Positions 33,294-41,577 are shown, counted from the first letter of the stretch. The stretch: 64,000 bases of DNA from COE1 sp949066965 (GCA_949066965.1 CARTDA010000006.1:66816-130815), one strand, 5' to 3'. Notes: generated by a model from the letters alone, not told the origin. Program-made: numbers and translations.

Positions 33294-33345
33294 ATGTCAA
33301 CCTTGTTTCTATTATTAGTTTACAATTATTCCAGCCAGATGTCAA
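33294..33345 (-). promoter_or_regulatory. bioY promoter and BirA operator
   Basis: Operator at 33294-33325: arms ATGTCAAC and GTTTACAA with a 16-bp spacer, so each arm is a one-base variant of the GTTAAC-type half-site. Promoter on the minus strand: -35 TTGACA (33340-33345), 17-bp spacer, -10 TAAACT (33317-33322) lying on the upstream half-site. The geometry is the same as at bioB. Confidence 0.82.
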
Positions 33346-33347
33346 CA

Positions 33348-33386
33348 AAAAAAACTCTCCCCTATAAGTATAAGGTAGAGTTTTTC
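33348..33386 (-). terminator. terminator of tRNA-Ala
   Basis: Minus-strand stem AACTCTACC / GGGGAGAGTT followed by a T7 run, 11 bp after the tRNA. Confidence 0.85.
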
Positions 33387-33396
33387 ATGAATATCA

Positions 33397-33469
33397 TGGA
33401 GATAGCGAGACTCGAACTCGTGACCTATACGTTGCGAACGTATCGCTCTCCCAGCTGAGCTATATCCCC
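33397..33469 (-). tRNA. tRNA-Ala (CGC)
   Basis: 73-nt cloverleaf read on the minus strand. Acceptor GGGGATA pairs with TATCTCC and includes the G3:U70 wobble that identifies alanine tRNAs. The anticodon stem ATACG/CGTAT closes the loop TTCGCAA, giving anticodon CGC. T-arm contains GTTCGAGTC. The CCA end is not encoded (discriminator A is followed by TGA). Confidence 0.95.
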
Positions 33470-33516
33470 ATATATAGAATTATAACACAGATAAGGCAGA
33501 ATGCAAGTATAAAATT

Positions 33517-33547
33517 GTAACAGTTCAGCTTTCGGCTTCCTGTTATG
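33517..33547. repeat. dispersed 31-bp hairpin repeat, copy A
   Basis: Starts GTAACAGTTC and ends TTCCTGTTATG, with outer arms TAACAG/CTGTTA and an inner GCT/GGC mini-stem. It matches copy B at 54766-54796 at 29 of 31 bases. Located between tRNA-Ala and the DUF1622 gene. Confidence 0.75.
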
Positions 33548-33628
33548 TATTTTCAACTGTATTTTCTGCAAGCGCTGTGATATACTTTTAGTAAGGAATT
33601 GTCCAAAAATACGCGGGAGGTTTTCTAA

Positions 33629-33982
33629 ATGCACACAATCATAAACATTCTGGAACTGCTACTTACTAATATTGTCGAAATCTGTACGATACTCCTGGAG
33701 CTTTTCGGCGTTGCCATCCTCGTCTCCACGGCAGTAAAATGCTTCTGGTACTGGATTAAGCGGGATTCCAAGATTCGACTGGAGCTTGCACAGGGTATCG
33801 CCTTGTCACTCGAATTCAAAATGGGCAGCGAGGTCCTGCGTACCGTTGTCGTACGTGAATGGGGGGAGCTTGGCATCCTGGGCGTGATTATCCTGCTGCG
33901 CAGCATCCTCACGTTCCTGATACACTGGGAAATCAAGCACGAGGAAAAGGCTCTCGCCATGGATGACAAGAACAACCACTAA
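33629..33982 (+). CDS. DUF1622 family membrane protein
   Basis: 117-aa membrane protein of unknown function. A long N-terminal hydrophobic stretch (residues ~4-45), a basic loop with RLELAQGIALSLEFKMGSEVLRTVV and a final helix (ILGVIILLRSILTFLIHW) match the DUF1622 pattern. ATG 33629 follows GGGAGG at 7 nt. The stop codon is part of a 10-bp sequence that is duplicated on the far side of the MITE-like element directly downstream. Confidence 0.85.
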   Translation: MHTIINILELLLTNIVEICTILLELFGVAILVSTAVKCFWYWIKRDSKIRLELAQGIALSLEFKMGSEVLRTVVVREWGELGILGVIILLRSILTFLIHWEIKHEEKALAMDDKNNH

Positions 33983-33983
33983 G

Positions 33984-34123
33984 CGTTACTGTTCACGCCC
34001 TATTCGATTTTGGTACAATTTTGTCTGTTGAAGGCATAAACAGCAACAAATTTTGCACACAAATTGATAAAGGGCATCAATTTGGCGCGTGATTGCCACT
34101 ACTTTTGCGAACTCATGAACAGT
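33984..34123. mobile_element. MITE-like 140-bp element with target-site duplication
   Basis: Terminal inverted repeats ACTGTTCA / TGAACAGT (extended to GTTACTGTTCA at 33985-33995 and TGAACAGTAAC at 34116-34126) flank about 120 bp of AT-rich non-coding DNA. The 10-bp sequence AACCACTAAG is directly repeated on both sides (33974-33983 and 34124-34133), as expected for a target duplication. There is no transposase gene. Internal ACAAATTTTG/CAATTTTGT sequences could form a hairpin. Confidence 0.7.
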
Positions 34124-34231
34124 AACCACTAAGAAACCTTGCAGCAGGATACCGGAGACTACTGCTTCCCATACCAGTATTTATGTGTTATACTTTATAT
34201 ATTCCATATTTGAACAAAGGAGGTCTTTCTT

Positions 34232-34747
34232 ATGACGATTGGCAATATTCCGGGATATTCCCCCGGCTACTCTCCCTATACAAATACTACAGCTCCTGTC
34301 GCCGCCAATACCGTTAACCCGCTCGACAAACCGGAAGAAAAGTCCGCAAACCCGGACGATACCAAAAAAGCCGGACGCCGTTCCGCACCATCCGAGTGTG
34401 AGACATGTGCCAACAGGAAATATCAGGACGGCTCCGACGAGGGCAATGTTTCCTTCAAGGCAGCTGCCCATATCTCCCCGGAAGCGGCAGGGGCGCGGGT
34501 TCGTGCACACGAAGGGGAACACGTATCAAACGCATACAAAAAGGCAGCGCAGAAAAACGGCAAAGTGTTAAATGCTTCCGTGACAATCCATACCTCCATC
34601 TGTCCGGAATGCGGGCGTACTTATGTGTCTGGCGGTGTCACCAACACCAGGATTAAATACTCCAACGAGGACAATCCATACACCAAGAACCAGAAGCAGC
34701 TTGACGCGGCGCAGTACAAAGGCGCCAATATCGACTATGCCGCATAA
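34232..34747 (+). CDS. small HExxH zincin-like protein (SprA-related/CJM1_0395-like)
   Basis: 171-aa protein. RVRAHEGEHVSNAY contains the zincin motif HExxH (HEGEH). A Pro/Asn-rich start with no signal peptide precedes two Cys pairs, CETC and CPEC, which may bind a second zinc. The layout matches the SprA-related putative metalloprotease family. ATG 34232 has AGGAGG upstream. Single gene with its own terminator; substrate unknown and no clear third zinc ligand can be assigned. Confidence 0.7.
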   Translation: MTIGNIPGYSPGYSPYTNTTAPVAANTVNPLDKPEEKSANPDDTKKAGRRSAPSECETCANRKYQDGSDEGNVSFKAAAHISPEAAGARVRAHEGEHVSNAYKKAAQKNGKVLNASVTIHTSICPECGRTYVSGGVTNTRIKYSNEDNPYTKNQKQLDAAQYKGANIDYAA

Positions 34748-34775
34748 AGGCGGATTCCATTATCTTGAAACATTA

Positions 34776-34820
34776 AAAAATACCATTGCCACTCTTACAG
34801 AAAATGACAATGGTATTTTT
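34776..34820. terminator. bidirectional terminator between zincin gene and tsf
   Basis: Stem AAAAATACCATTG / CAATGGTATTTTT, about 19-base loop. Serves the plus-strand gene ending at 34747 and tsf ending at 34834. Confidence 0.88.
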
Positions 34821-34833
34821 ATGGATGACAGAT

Positions 34834-35769
34834 TTACATTCCAGCCTGGGCTGCAACCTCTGCTGCGAAATCGTCAACCTTCTTCTCGATTCCCTCGCCT
34901 GTCTCAAAACGGACAAATCGCTTAATCCTGATGTCTGATCCGTTTTCCTTGCCGACCGAATCAATATACTGCTGAACAGTCTGCTTTCCGTCCTCTGCCT
35001 TTACATATACCTGTTCAAGCAGGCAAACTTCCTTAAGCTCCTTGTTGAGGCGTCCATTCACAGCGCCTTCGATAACCTTGTCTGGCTTTCCAGCCATCTT
35101 AGGATCGTTCTTAATCTGCTCGGTAATAATTTCCTTCTCGTGCGCCTTGTATTCTTCCGAGACTTCATCTGAGGAAACATACTTCGGATAAAGTGCTGCA
35201 ACCTGCATCGCAAGGTTTGTAAGCGCCTCTTTCACCGCATCATTCACAACTAATGTCTCAGCCTCCACAATAACGCCAATCTTTCCGCCGCCATGTGTAT
35301 ATGTCACGACACAGCCGTTCTCCGCAACCACTTTCTCAAATCTCCTGATTGTCAGGTTCTCACCGATTACGGCAATCTTTTCAACCAAAGCATCCTTGAC
35401 TGTCTTTGAAGTATCCTCATTCCATGCCTCTGCAAGGAACGCGTCAATATCTGCTGCCGATGTCGAGAGCGCCTGCTTTGCAACTGCCGCAACATAATCC
35501 TGGAACTGCTCATTCTTTGCAACAAAGTCCGTCTCGGAGTTCACCTCCACTACTGCCGCTGCCTTGTCACCGTCTGTCACAACCTTGCAGAGACCTTCTG
35601 CCGCGATGCGTCCCGCCTTCTTCTCTGCCTTAGCCTGTCCGTTCTTTCTCAAATATTCAACAGCTTCATCCATATTTCCATCTGTCTCATTCAGTGCCTT
35701 CTTACAGTCCATCATTCCGGCACCGGTCATTTCTCTCAACTCTTTTACCATTGCTGCTGTAATAGCCAT
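34834..35769 (-). CDS. tsf: translation elongation factor Ts
   Basis: Guanine-nucleotide exchange factor for EF-Tu, 311 aa. Start MAITAAMVKELREMTGAGMMDCKKAL holds the EF-Ts signature; VNSETDFVAKNEQF is the second signature. It follows rpsB by 27 bp, the universal order, and ends the long fla/che-rpsB-tsf block as in Bacillus. Confidence 0.97.
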   Translation of the reverse strand: MAITAAMVKELREMTGAGMMDCKKALNETDGNMDEAVEYLRKNGQAKAEKKAGRIAAEGLCKVVTDGDKAAAVVEVNSETDFVAKNEQFQDYVAAVAKQALSTSAADIDAFLAEAWNEDTSKTVKDALVEKIAVIGENLTIRRFEKVVAENGCVVTYTHGGGKIGVIVEAETLVVNDAVKEALTNLAMQVAALYPKYVSSDEVSEEYKAHEKEIITEQIKNDPKMAGKPDKVIEGAVNGRLNKELKEVCLLEQVYVKAEDGKQTVQQYIDSVGKENGSDIRIKRFVRFETGEGIEKKVDDFAAEVAAQAGM

Positions 35770-35796
35770 TTTATATTCCTCCTGATTTCCTATCTA

Positions 35797-36537
35797 TTAT
35801 TCTGCCACGGCTTCTTCCGCAACTGCATCTTCCGGCGCTTCGTCTGTCATTATTTCGCCCTGATTTGCCTCGATAACCGCATCAGCCATCGCAGATACGA
35901 TTAACTTAACCGCCCTGATAGCATCATCATTACCCGGAATTACATAATCAAGTTCTTCAGGATCGCAGTTTGTGTCAGCGATACCGATAAGGGGAATGCC
36001 AAGTGTATGCGCTTCCTGTACGCAGATTCTCTCCTTCTTCGGGTCTACTACAAAAATAGCATCAGGAATCTTTGTCATGTTCTTGATACCGCCAAGGTTT
36101 TTCTCAAGCTTTTCCCATTCCTTCTTAATCTTGATAACTTCCTTCTTTGGAAGAACATCAAATGTTCCATCCTCTGCCATTGTCTCGATTGCTTTGAGCC
36201 TTGCAATTCTGCTTCTGATTGTCTTGAAGTTTGTGAGCATGCCACCCAGCCATCTCTCATTTACATAGAACATGCCGCAGCGCTCTGCCTCTGTGCGGAC
36301 AGCATCCTGCGCCTGCTTCTTTGTGCCGACAAAAAGAACCGTGCCGCCCTGTGCCGCAATGTCGGCAACTGCCTTGTATGCCTCATCGACCTTTCCAACG
36401 GACTTCTGCAAGTCGATAATATAAATACCATTTCTCTCCGTGAAGATATAAGGAGCCATCTTGGGGTTCCATCTTCTTGTCTGATGTCCGAAATGAACAC
36501 CTGCCTCCAACAACTGTTTCATTGAAATAACGCTCAT
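35797..36537 (-). CDS. rpsB: 30S ribosomal protein S2
   Basis: Structural protein of the small subunit, 246 aa. Signatures LLEAGVHFGHQTRRWNPKM and the PDAIFVVDPKKERI region are clear. I start at ATG 36537 (MSVISMKQ), five bases after GGAGG; upstream in-frame codons belong to the leader. The acidic, Ala/Glu-rich tail (ENEMTD-like EAPEDAVAEEAVAE) is normal for the group. tsf follows. Confidence 0.97.
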   Translation of the reverse strand: MSVISMKQLLEAGVHFGHQTRRWNPKMAPYIFTERNGIYIIDLQKSVGKVDEAYKAVADIAAQGGTVLFVGTKKQAQDAVRTEAERCGMFYVNERWLGGMLTNFKTIRSRIARLKAIETMAEDGTFDVLPKKEVIKIKKEWEKLEKNLGGIKNMTKIPDAIFVVDPKKERICVQEAHTLGIPLIGIADTNCDPEELDYVIPGNDDAIRAVKLIVSAMADAVIEANQGEIMTDEAPEDAVAEEAVAE

Positions 36538-36752
36538 TTTTTCCTCCATTTTCTGCGGAATTACCGCGCTTCCGCCTGCTTCACCTCTACGGGCTACCGA
36601 ATCCTGCCGGCACACTTTTGTGCACCGTTCAGACACCGTGTGTGTCTGTATGCATATGGCATGGACCATAAATCGACAGGCGTGAATACTGTTATACTGT
36701 TACTGCCATGGCTGCAATACCCGAATACAGCCACAACATCAATAATATAACA
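36538..36752 (-). promoter_or_regulatory. rpsB leader with hairpins
   Basis: The ~215 nt before rpsB hold at least two hairpins on the minus strand, including CAGACAC/GTGTCTG around 36630-36650 and GTGCACA/TGTGC-type pairing around 36610-36625. r-protein operons are often autoregulated through such leaders, but I cannot match this to a defined S2-binding structure. Confidence 0.3.
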
Positions 36753-36753
36753 C

Positions 36754-36782
36754 AAAAAGACCTCCTGTGCAAGAGGTCTTTC
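36754..36782 (-). terminator. terminator at end of fla/che operon
   Basis: Minus-strand stem AAGACCTC / GAGGTCTT with T5 tail, 15 bp after the mltG-like stop. It separates the fla/che transcript from rpsB-tsf. Confidence 0.88.
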
Positions 36783-36796
36783 AATTTTTCCCAGTA

Positions 36797-37429
36797 TTAT
36801 TTGGTAGTAAGCTTTTCTGCGATTTCCTGCCAGCTGTCTGACGCATTAATGTTCTTCGTACCCGTACTAAGTTTCTTGTCATATCCATGCTGCATCAGAA
36901 ATGCATCATACTCGTCCGCATTCTCAATCAGTCCTGCATTGTATAGCTTTCTTGATATGGTTCCTGAGTCGTCCCCCCTTGAAATTGTTATCTGAATCCC
37001 ATTTTCCGGAGTACCCTCCTCACCGTCCGGTGTCACTACAGCCGCTGTACCTGACGGTGCTTCCTCCCCATTGCCTTCCCCAGCAGGCTGTGTAGCCGCC
37101 ACTTCCCCACCTGATGTATTCTCTGCCGGGGTCTCTGGTACATCTGACTGTTCATTATCCATCGCCTCGTCCAGCACGGACTGAATCTCGGACTCTTTCT
37201 CCTCATTCCTGGCAATAACCGGCTGTGTCGTTTCCTCAGGTACTGATGACGCATCGTTTTCTTCACTCGTCTCTGTCCCATCCACAAGCCTGCTTTCTTC
37301 ACCAATGCCATATTCCTTCAGCACTGCTACTCTTGCGTCTGCCACAGCCTGTCTGTTATAAGCGCCCATGACCGCCGCAGTCATAATGACACCAATCCCA
37401 AGCCCCCTTATCATATATTTAAACTTCAT
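36797..37429 (-). CDS. membrane protein with MltG N-terminal (LysM-like) domain only
   Basis: 210-aa protein. One N-terminal membrane segment (~residues 8-25), then an acidic Glu/Pro-rich disordered linker, then a ~62-residue domain (ITISRGDDSGTISRKLYNAG to WQEIAEKLTTK) that resembles the LysM-like start of the lytic transglycosylase MltG/YceG. The catalytic MltG domain is absent. It may bind peptidoglycan or pair with another enzyme. It is separated by no gap from the swrB-like gene upstream and is the last gene of the fla/che block. Confidence 0.65.
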   Translation of the reverse strand: MKFKYMIRGLGIGVIMTAAVMGAYNRQAVADARVAVLKEYGIGEESRLVDGTETSEENDASSVPEETTQPVIARNEEKESEIQSVLDEAMDNEQSDVPETPAENTSGGEVAATQPAGEGNGEEAPSGTAAVVTPDGEEGTPENGIQITISRGDDSGTISRKLYNAGLIENADEYDAFLMQHGYDKKLSTGTKNINASDSWQEIAEKLTTK

Positions 37430-38620
37430 CTATACAGCCCCCTTGAACAGATTAATCACAAGCTTCACCTCGCCGACACCCAGCCCGAGCTCCTTTGCAA
37501 TATCCACATTCGAAAATCCTTCTTTATGGAGCCGGAGTATCCTGTCATTATTATTTTCCCTCAAATCACTGGCAGGCGACTGTCCGACAAATGTCTCCTG
37601 CTGCCGCCTGATATTTGCCGTGTCCTCGAACACAGCCGGCTGCACCTCTTTCTTCACCGGTCTCTCAATGTGTGGCGCCTGTTCCGCAAAAGAATAGACT
37701 TCGACTGGTCTGATATCTGCCGGTTTCACATCAACAACCGTCATATCCTCCGGTCTTGAACCGAGCGTCTGCAGTTCGGCCGCACTGACGGGTTCCATAC
37801 TGGTATTTTCGGGTATGGGCTTCATGTCACTTGAAGTAACAATATCCGCCGGCACAATTTCCACACTTTTCACAACCAGCGGGCTTAACTCAGCAGGCGC
37901 ACCTGCCTCCATATCCGGCTCCTGGTTAACCGCAAGCGCACGCATATCCGCAGGACGGTAATCCGGACGGTTTTCCGTGCGAAAATCGGCAAAAAAATCC
38001 ATGGTGCGCATATCAACCTGGCGGTGCATTGGCATATCCTGCTGCATTGGCAGAATCAGCCTTGCCATCTGGCGGCGGGCATATTCCTTTTCCTGTGCCT
38101 CCTTATCCCATGCATGCTCCGCAGTCTTATTTCTATTTACCGAATCTAATTTTTCCCTTTCTTTAGCCTCGGCATCCTCCTTTGCCTTGGCTGCCAGGGC
38201 AATCGCTGCCGCATTGGCTGCCTCCTCAGCCTCCTTCGCAGTCTTGTCCACATGCTTTACTGTCTCTTTAAGATTATTATGCTTGTCATTGAGCATATCA
38301 TACAAAAACATTACTTCCTGATGGGATTTATTGATATCGGCAAGCACGGTTTCCGAATACTCGCTAATCGCCATTATCTTTTCATTCGAAATCCGCTCTG
38401 ACGCACGCTCTGTCTTCTCTACCGCATATTCCAGCGTCTCATCCACAACCTCCGAGACACGCTCCTTGGCATCCTCCATCTCTTTCTCGATAAAACTTCT
38501 GACCAGCTCTGCATCCACCTGCTGGCCGTCATCCTCTTTCTCAACTTTTCCCTTAATCAAAAAACTTCCTGCAAAAGCGCCTGCTCCAAATATGAGCAGC
38601 GCTACCTCTAACCAATTCAT
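37430..38620 (-). CDS. SwrB-like/DUF6115 membrane coiled-coil HTH protein
   Basis: 396-aa protein in the position of SwrB of Bacillus subtilis, which promotes assembly of the flagellar type III secretion core. A single N-terminal membrane helix (LEVALLIFGAGAFAGSFLI), a long charged coiled coil (~residues 40-160), a variable linker with repeated VDVKPADIRPVEV-like units, and a C-terminal helix-turn-helix-like end (NDRILRLHKEGFSNVDIAKE, residues ~363-393). Sequence similarity to B. subtilis SwrB is not obvious by eye; the call rests on layout, DUF6115 resemblance and gene order between sigD and rpsB. Confidence 0.65.
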   Translation of the reverse strand: MNWLEVALLIFGAGAFAGSFLIKGKVEKEDDGQQVDAELVRSFIEKEMEDAKERVSEVVDETLEYAVEKTERASERISNEKIMAISEYSETVLADINKSHQEVMFLYDMLNDKHNNLKETVKHVDKTAKEAEEAANAAAIALAAKAKEDAEAKEREKLDSVNRNKTAEHAWDKEAQEKEYARRQMARLILPMQQDMPMHRQVDMRTMDFFADFRTENRPDYRPADMRALAVNQEPDMEAGAPAELSPLVVKSVEIVPADIVTSSDMKPIPENTSMEPVSAAELQTLGSRPEDMTVVDVKPADIRPVEVYSFAEQAPHIERPVKKEVQPAVFEDTANIRRQQETFVGQSPASDLRENNNDRILRLHKEGFSNVDIAKELGLGVGEVKLVINLFKGAV

Positions 38621-38717
38621 CCGCTACCAAACCTTTCCAATACGTAATCCTGTTTCCAATGCCACAAGACGATATTCCACGCTGCTTAAGGGATTCCTTT
38701 ATCCGTAAAAAGTATGT

Positions 38718-39029
38718 TTATATCTTTATGTCGAAGCCTCCCTCGGACTTTGTGACGACCTTTCCGTCACTCTTTAGCTTCTTCCTGCGTTTTCCCCCAT
38801 CGCCGGAATAGCCATTATGCCCTTTTTCCTTGGCATCAAAACGCTCCTCCTTAAACAGTGCCTCATCGGAATGCACTACCTGTTTTGCCCTTTGCTGTTC
38901 CTTTTTCTCCTCCTGAACCTGAATATTGCCCTGATCCACCATCCCCTTTTCTACCTGCTTTACCTGGTTGTGCAGGACATTGTCGGTCTGTTGTATGCTT
39001 CCGTTCAGTAATATTGGACTAATTGCCAT
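38718..39029 (-). CDS. small charged protein of the fla operon
   Basis: 103-aa hydrophilic protein, no membrane segment or signal. It begins MAISPILLNGSIQQTDNVLH and continues with Gln/Glu/Lys-rich sequence likely to be helical or disordered. It sits between fapA and the swrB-like gene. Unknown; could be a chaperone or regulator of export. Confidence 0.6.
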   Translation of the reverse strand: MAISPILLNGSIQQTDNVLHNQVKQVEKGMVDQGNIQVQEEKKEQQRAKQVVHSDEALFKEERFDAKEKGHNGYSGDGGKRRKKLKSDGKVVTKSEGGFDIKI

Positions 39030-39099
39030 CTATTATCCCTCCCTCTTGAAAGCTTATCCGCTTTATTTTAATACATTTTCTCCAAAAAGGCAATAGCCC

Positions 39100-40689
39100 C
39101 TACAAAGTTGTAGAGGCTATATCCGCACCTTTTTTTATTAAGGTACAAAATGTATACTCGCTTTTTATGTTCATCGAGGTTCCCAATATGCTCACCGACA
39201 CCCCCTGGTACATGGTGCCGCGTACATTGATGCGCGCCTCGCCATGTACCTTTAGCATTTTGTCAAGCGTCTCGATTTCATTTAACTCTTCCTGAACCTT
39301 CGCCTGTGCATCAGCCAGCGTCATTTGCAGCATCCTGGCATTTTTTATCTGTTCAGGCGTAAGCCTTACGCCAGCTTTTAACTTTTTGGCTGTGTCTTCT
39401 ACCACTTTCTTCATCTGTGGTATCGTCTTTGACTTCTCACCGACACTTTTTTGCAGTTCCGCAAGCCTTTTTTTGGCGCTCAGGTCGGTTCCGACCTCAA
39501 TGATTGTAGCTGCCCCCATCGGCGATCCGACATTTCTTGCATTGACAGCATTCTTTGCAACAATGCGTCCTCCGGTAATCAGTCCCTTGCCTGCATCCGC
39601 ATTGACAGTTGTCCCCGCTGACACCTTGGCATTTAATATCTGCTCTGCTTCCACATAGCCTTCCGCTTCCACTTCGGCAGCAGAGATAAATTTTGCAACA
39701 ACGTTTCCGCCAGCCTTTAGTTTTCCCTTGTTCTGCCCATGCATGCCGCGGGCAATGATAATGTCTCCGCCGGCCTCTATTGTTGCCCCCTCCACGACAC
39801 CGCTCACCATCACATTGCCATCTGTCTTAATGCTGAAGTTCTCACAGACATTCCCTTTTACTTCCACATTTCCATGATACTCTATGTTGCCGGTCGCAGT
39901 CCCTACATTTTCCACGCTGTATACATCCGTGACAAAAACCGTGCCATTTACCAGCGACGCATGACCGTCCACCATGCTCTTGAGCTGTAGCCTGTCCTCT
40001 GAAATCTCAAGATTCCTTCCATGGGAAAAGGTCATTTTGTGCACCTCTCGAGCCAGAAGGACATTGCCATATACATCGAATCCGTTCTCGCCCCTTTCCT
40101 CCGGAATAATCTCCGCAAGAACCTGTCCCTGCGTACACTGATGAAGCTTATTTAGCTTAAAGAAATCTACCGTCCCATCTTCCCTCAGCTCCGGACGCGA
40201 ATTGTTGTTTGTGTCAAAATGGTACACAATGGACGCGTCACGTCCTGCTGTAGGCAGCTTCCCCCTTGCAACTACAATGTCCGTACAATATGGCCGCTGC
40301 TCGACTGCCATCTTTATCGCTTCTTCATCAATTCCCGCCTTTATCTTTGCCTTGTTTATAAGCTCCATGATATGAGCCTTACTTGTGGCCAGTCCTCCTG
40401 CGCTTGGCGGAAAAATCCTCAATATTGCCGTCATCTTGTCAGCCATCACCTGGATGTCACATTTCTCGTCCACTGGCGACAATTTCATTGGAGCCAAAAA
40501 AAGGACTGTCTCTTCCTCTTCCAGCGAGCAAAGGGCTGAATTCAGTGCCACAACATCATATGGTACACCAATGATATTAAGATACTCTTTTAATTCTGCC
40601 TGCCGTATTTTTTCACCGTCCCCAATCGGAGGGCAAAGCAGCAGGCTTACGCCTTTTTCGTCTATCTGTAACTGAAAATATCCATTCAT
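39100..40689 (-). CDS. fapA: FapA family protein (DUF342)
   Basis: 529-aa cytoplasmic protein. The central DUF342 region is Gly/Val-rich parallel beta-helix (GTATGNIEYHGNVEVKGNV, VVEGATIEAGGDIIIARGM) typical of FapA/flagellar assembly protein A; a C-terminal coiled coil (LAELQKSVGEKSKTIPQMKK) follows. In Vibrio, FapA was proposed to respond to glucose signals and control polar flagellum formation; the role here is not known. It lies downstream of sigD across 123 bp that holds a long inverted repeat. Confidence 0.88.
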   Translation of the reverse strand: MNGYFQLQIDEKGVSLLLCPPIGDGEKIRQAELKEYLNIIGVPYDVVALNSALCSLEEEETVLFLAPMKLSPVDEKCDIQVMADKMTAILRIFPPSAGGLATSKAHIMELINKAKIKAGIDEEAIKMAVEQRPYCTDIVVARGKLPTAGRDASIVYHFDTNNNSRPELREDGTVDFFKLNKLHQCTQGQVLAEIIPEERGENGFDVYGNVLLAREVHKMTFSHGRNLEISEDRLQLKSMVDGHASLVNGTVFVTDVYSVENVGTATGNIEYHGNVEVKGNVCENFSIKTDGNVMVSGVVEGATIEAGGDIIIARGMHGQNKGKLKAGGNVVAKFISAAEVEAEGYVEAEQILNAKVSAGTTVNADAGKGLITGGRIVAKNAVNARNVGSPMGAATIIEVGTDLSAKKRLAELQKSVGEKSKTIPQMKKVVEDTAKKLKAGVRLTPEQIKNARMLQMTLADAQAKVQEELNEIETLDKMLKVHGEARINVRGTMYQGVSVSILGTSMNIKSEYTFCTLIKKGADIASTTL

Positions 40690-40774
40690 ATAAGTCTCCG
40701 TTCCTGCCCAGATTCATAAAACATGGGCACAAGTACTAATGTTCTTTACACAAATCTGTTTCCATGTCATGAAT

Positions 40775-40812
40775 GTATAGTAAACGGCAAATGCTTTTGT
40801 CGTTTACTATAC
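40775..40812. repeat. 38-bp inverted repeat right after sigD stop
   Basis: Arms GTATAGTAAACG and CGTTTACTATAC (12 bp, perfect) around a 14-base loop. The repeat touches the sigD stop codon at 40813. There is no T-run, so intrinsic termination is unlikely; RNA stability, processing or protein binding is possible. Confidence 0.7.
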
Positions 40813-41577
40813 CTATTGCACCAATATTCCAATATAGCTGCCCATCTTTGTCTTCATTTTTTGCAGTGCTTTTGTGTGCAGCTGAGAAATCCTTGATTCC
40901 GATACCTCCAGCACACGACTGATTTCTTTCAGCGTAAGTTCCTCATAATAATAAAGAAGGATTACTTTTTTTTCTTTCTCCGTCAAAAGTTCCAGTGCTT
41001 CCTGAAGCACTTCCTTCAACTCATTTTTTTCTATCACACCCTCTGGTGTGTCAAATCCCGAACTGATACTCTTGTCTGACGAAATATCATTTCCCTGTTC
41101 CACATATTCATTTAAGGATATCATATTGTCTGCCTTAACCTGCATCTGCCAATCCAGCAGTTCATCCTCGCTAATGCCCATATATGCAGCAATTTCAGCT
41201 TCTGTAGCAGGTTTTCCGTTGCGCCGCTCAAGCTCTTTCATCGCCGTATCAAGCTGCTTCTGACGCTGCCTTATAGTACGTGGTATCCAGTCCATCTTCC
41301 GGATCTGATCAAGGATAGCTCCACGGATACGCAGACTTGCATATGTCTCAAACTTAACTTCCTTGCTTGTGTCAAACTTATCAATGGCATCAATCAGACC
41401 GAATACCCCATAACTAACCAGATCCTCATACTCTACATTGTAACCCAGATACATGCTCAGTCGTCCCGCCACTACCTTTACCAACGGTGCATATTCCAAA
41501 ATGAGCTTCTCCCTCAAATCTGAAGTTTTCAGTCTGGCATAGTCTTCCCAAAGTCTCTTACGTGCTGCATCGTTCAT
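40813..41577 (-). CDS. sigD: RNA polymerase sigma-28 factor (FliA/SigD)
   Basis: Sigma factor for late flagellar and chemotaxis genes, 254 aa. Region 2 (DLVSYGVFGLIDAIDKFDTS, TYASLRIRGAILDQIRKMDW) and region 4 (LTEKEKKVILLYYYEELTLK, RISQLHTKALQKM) match the FliA/SigD group. It sits after cheD and one small membrane gene, as in the B. subtilis fla/che operon. I saw no convincing sigma-28 promoter within the window. Confidence 0.96.
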   Translation of the reverse strand: MNDAARKRLWEDYARLKTSDLREKLILEYAPLVKVVAGRLSMYLGYNVEYEDLVSYGVFGLIDAIDKFDTSKEVKFETYASLRIRGAILDQIRKMDWIPRTIRQRQKQLDTAMKELERRNGKPATEAEIAAYMGISEDELLDWQMQVKADNMISLNEYVEQGNDISSDKSISSGFDTPEGVIEKNELKEVLQEALELLTEKEKKVILLYYYEELTLKEISRVLEVSESRISQLHTKALQKMKTKMGSYIGILVQ

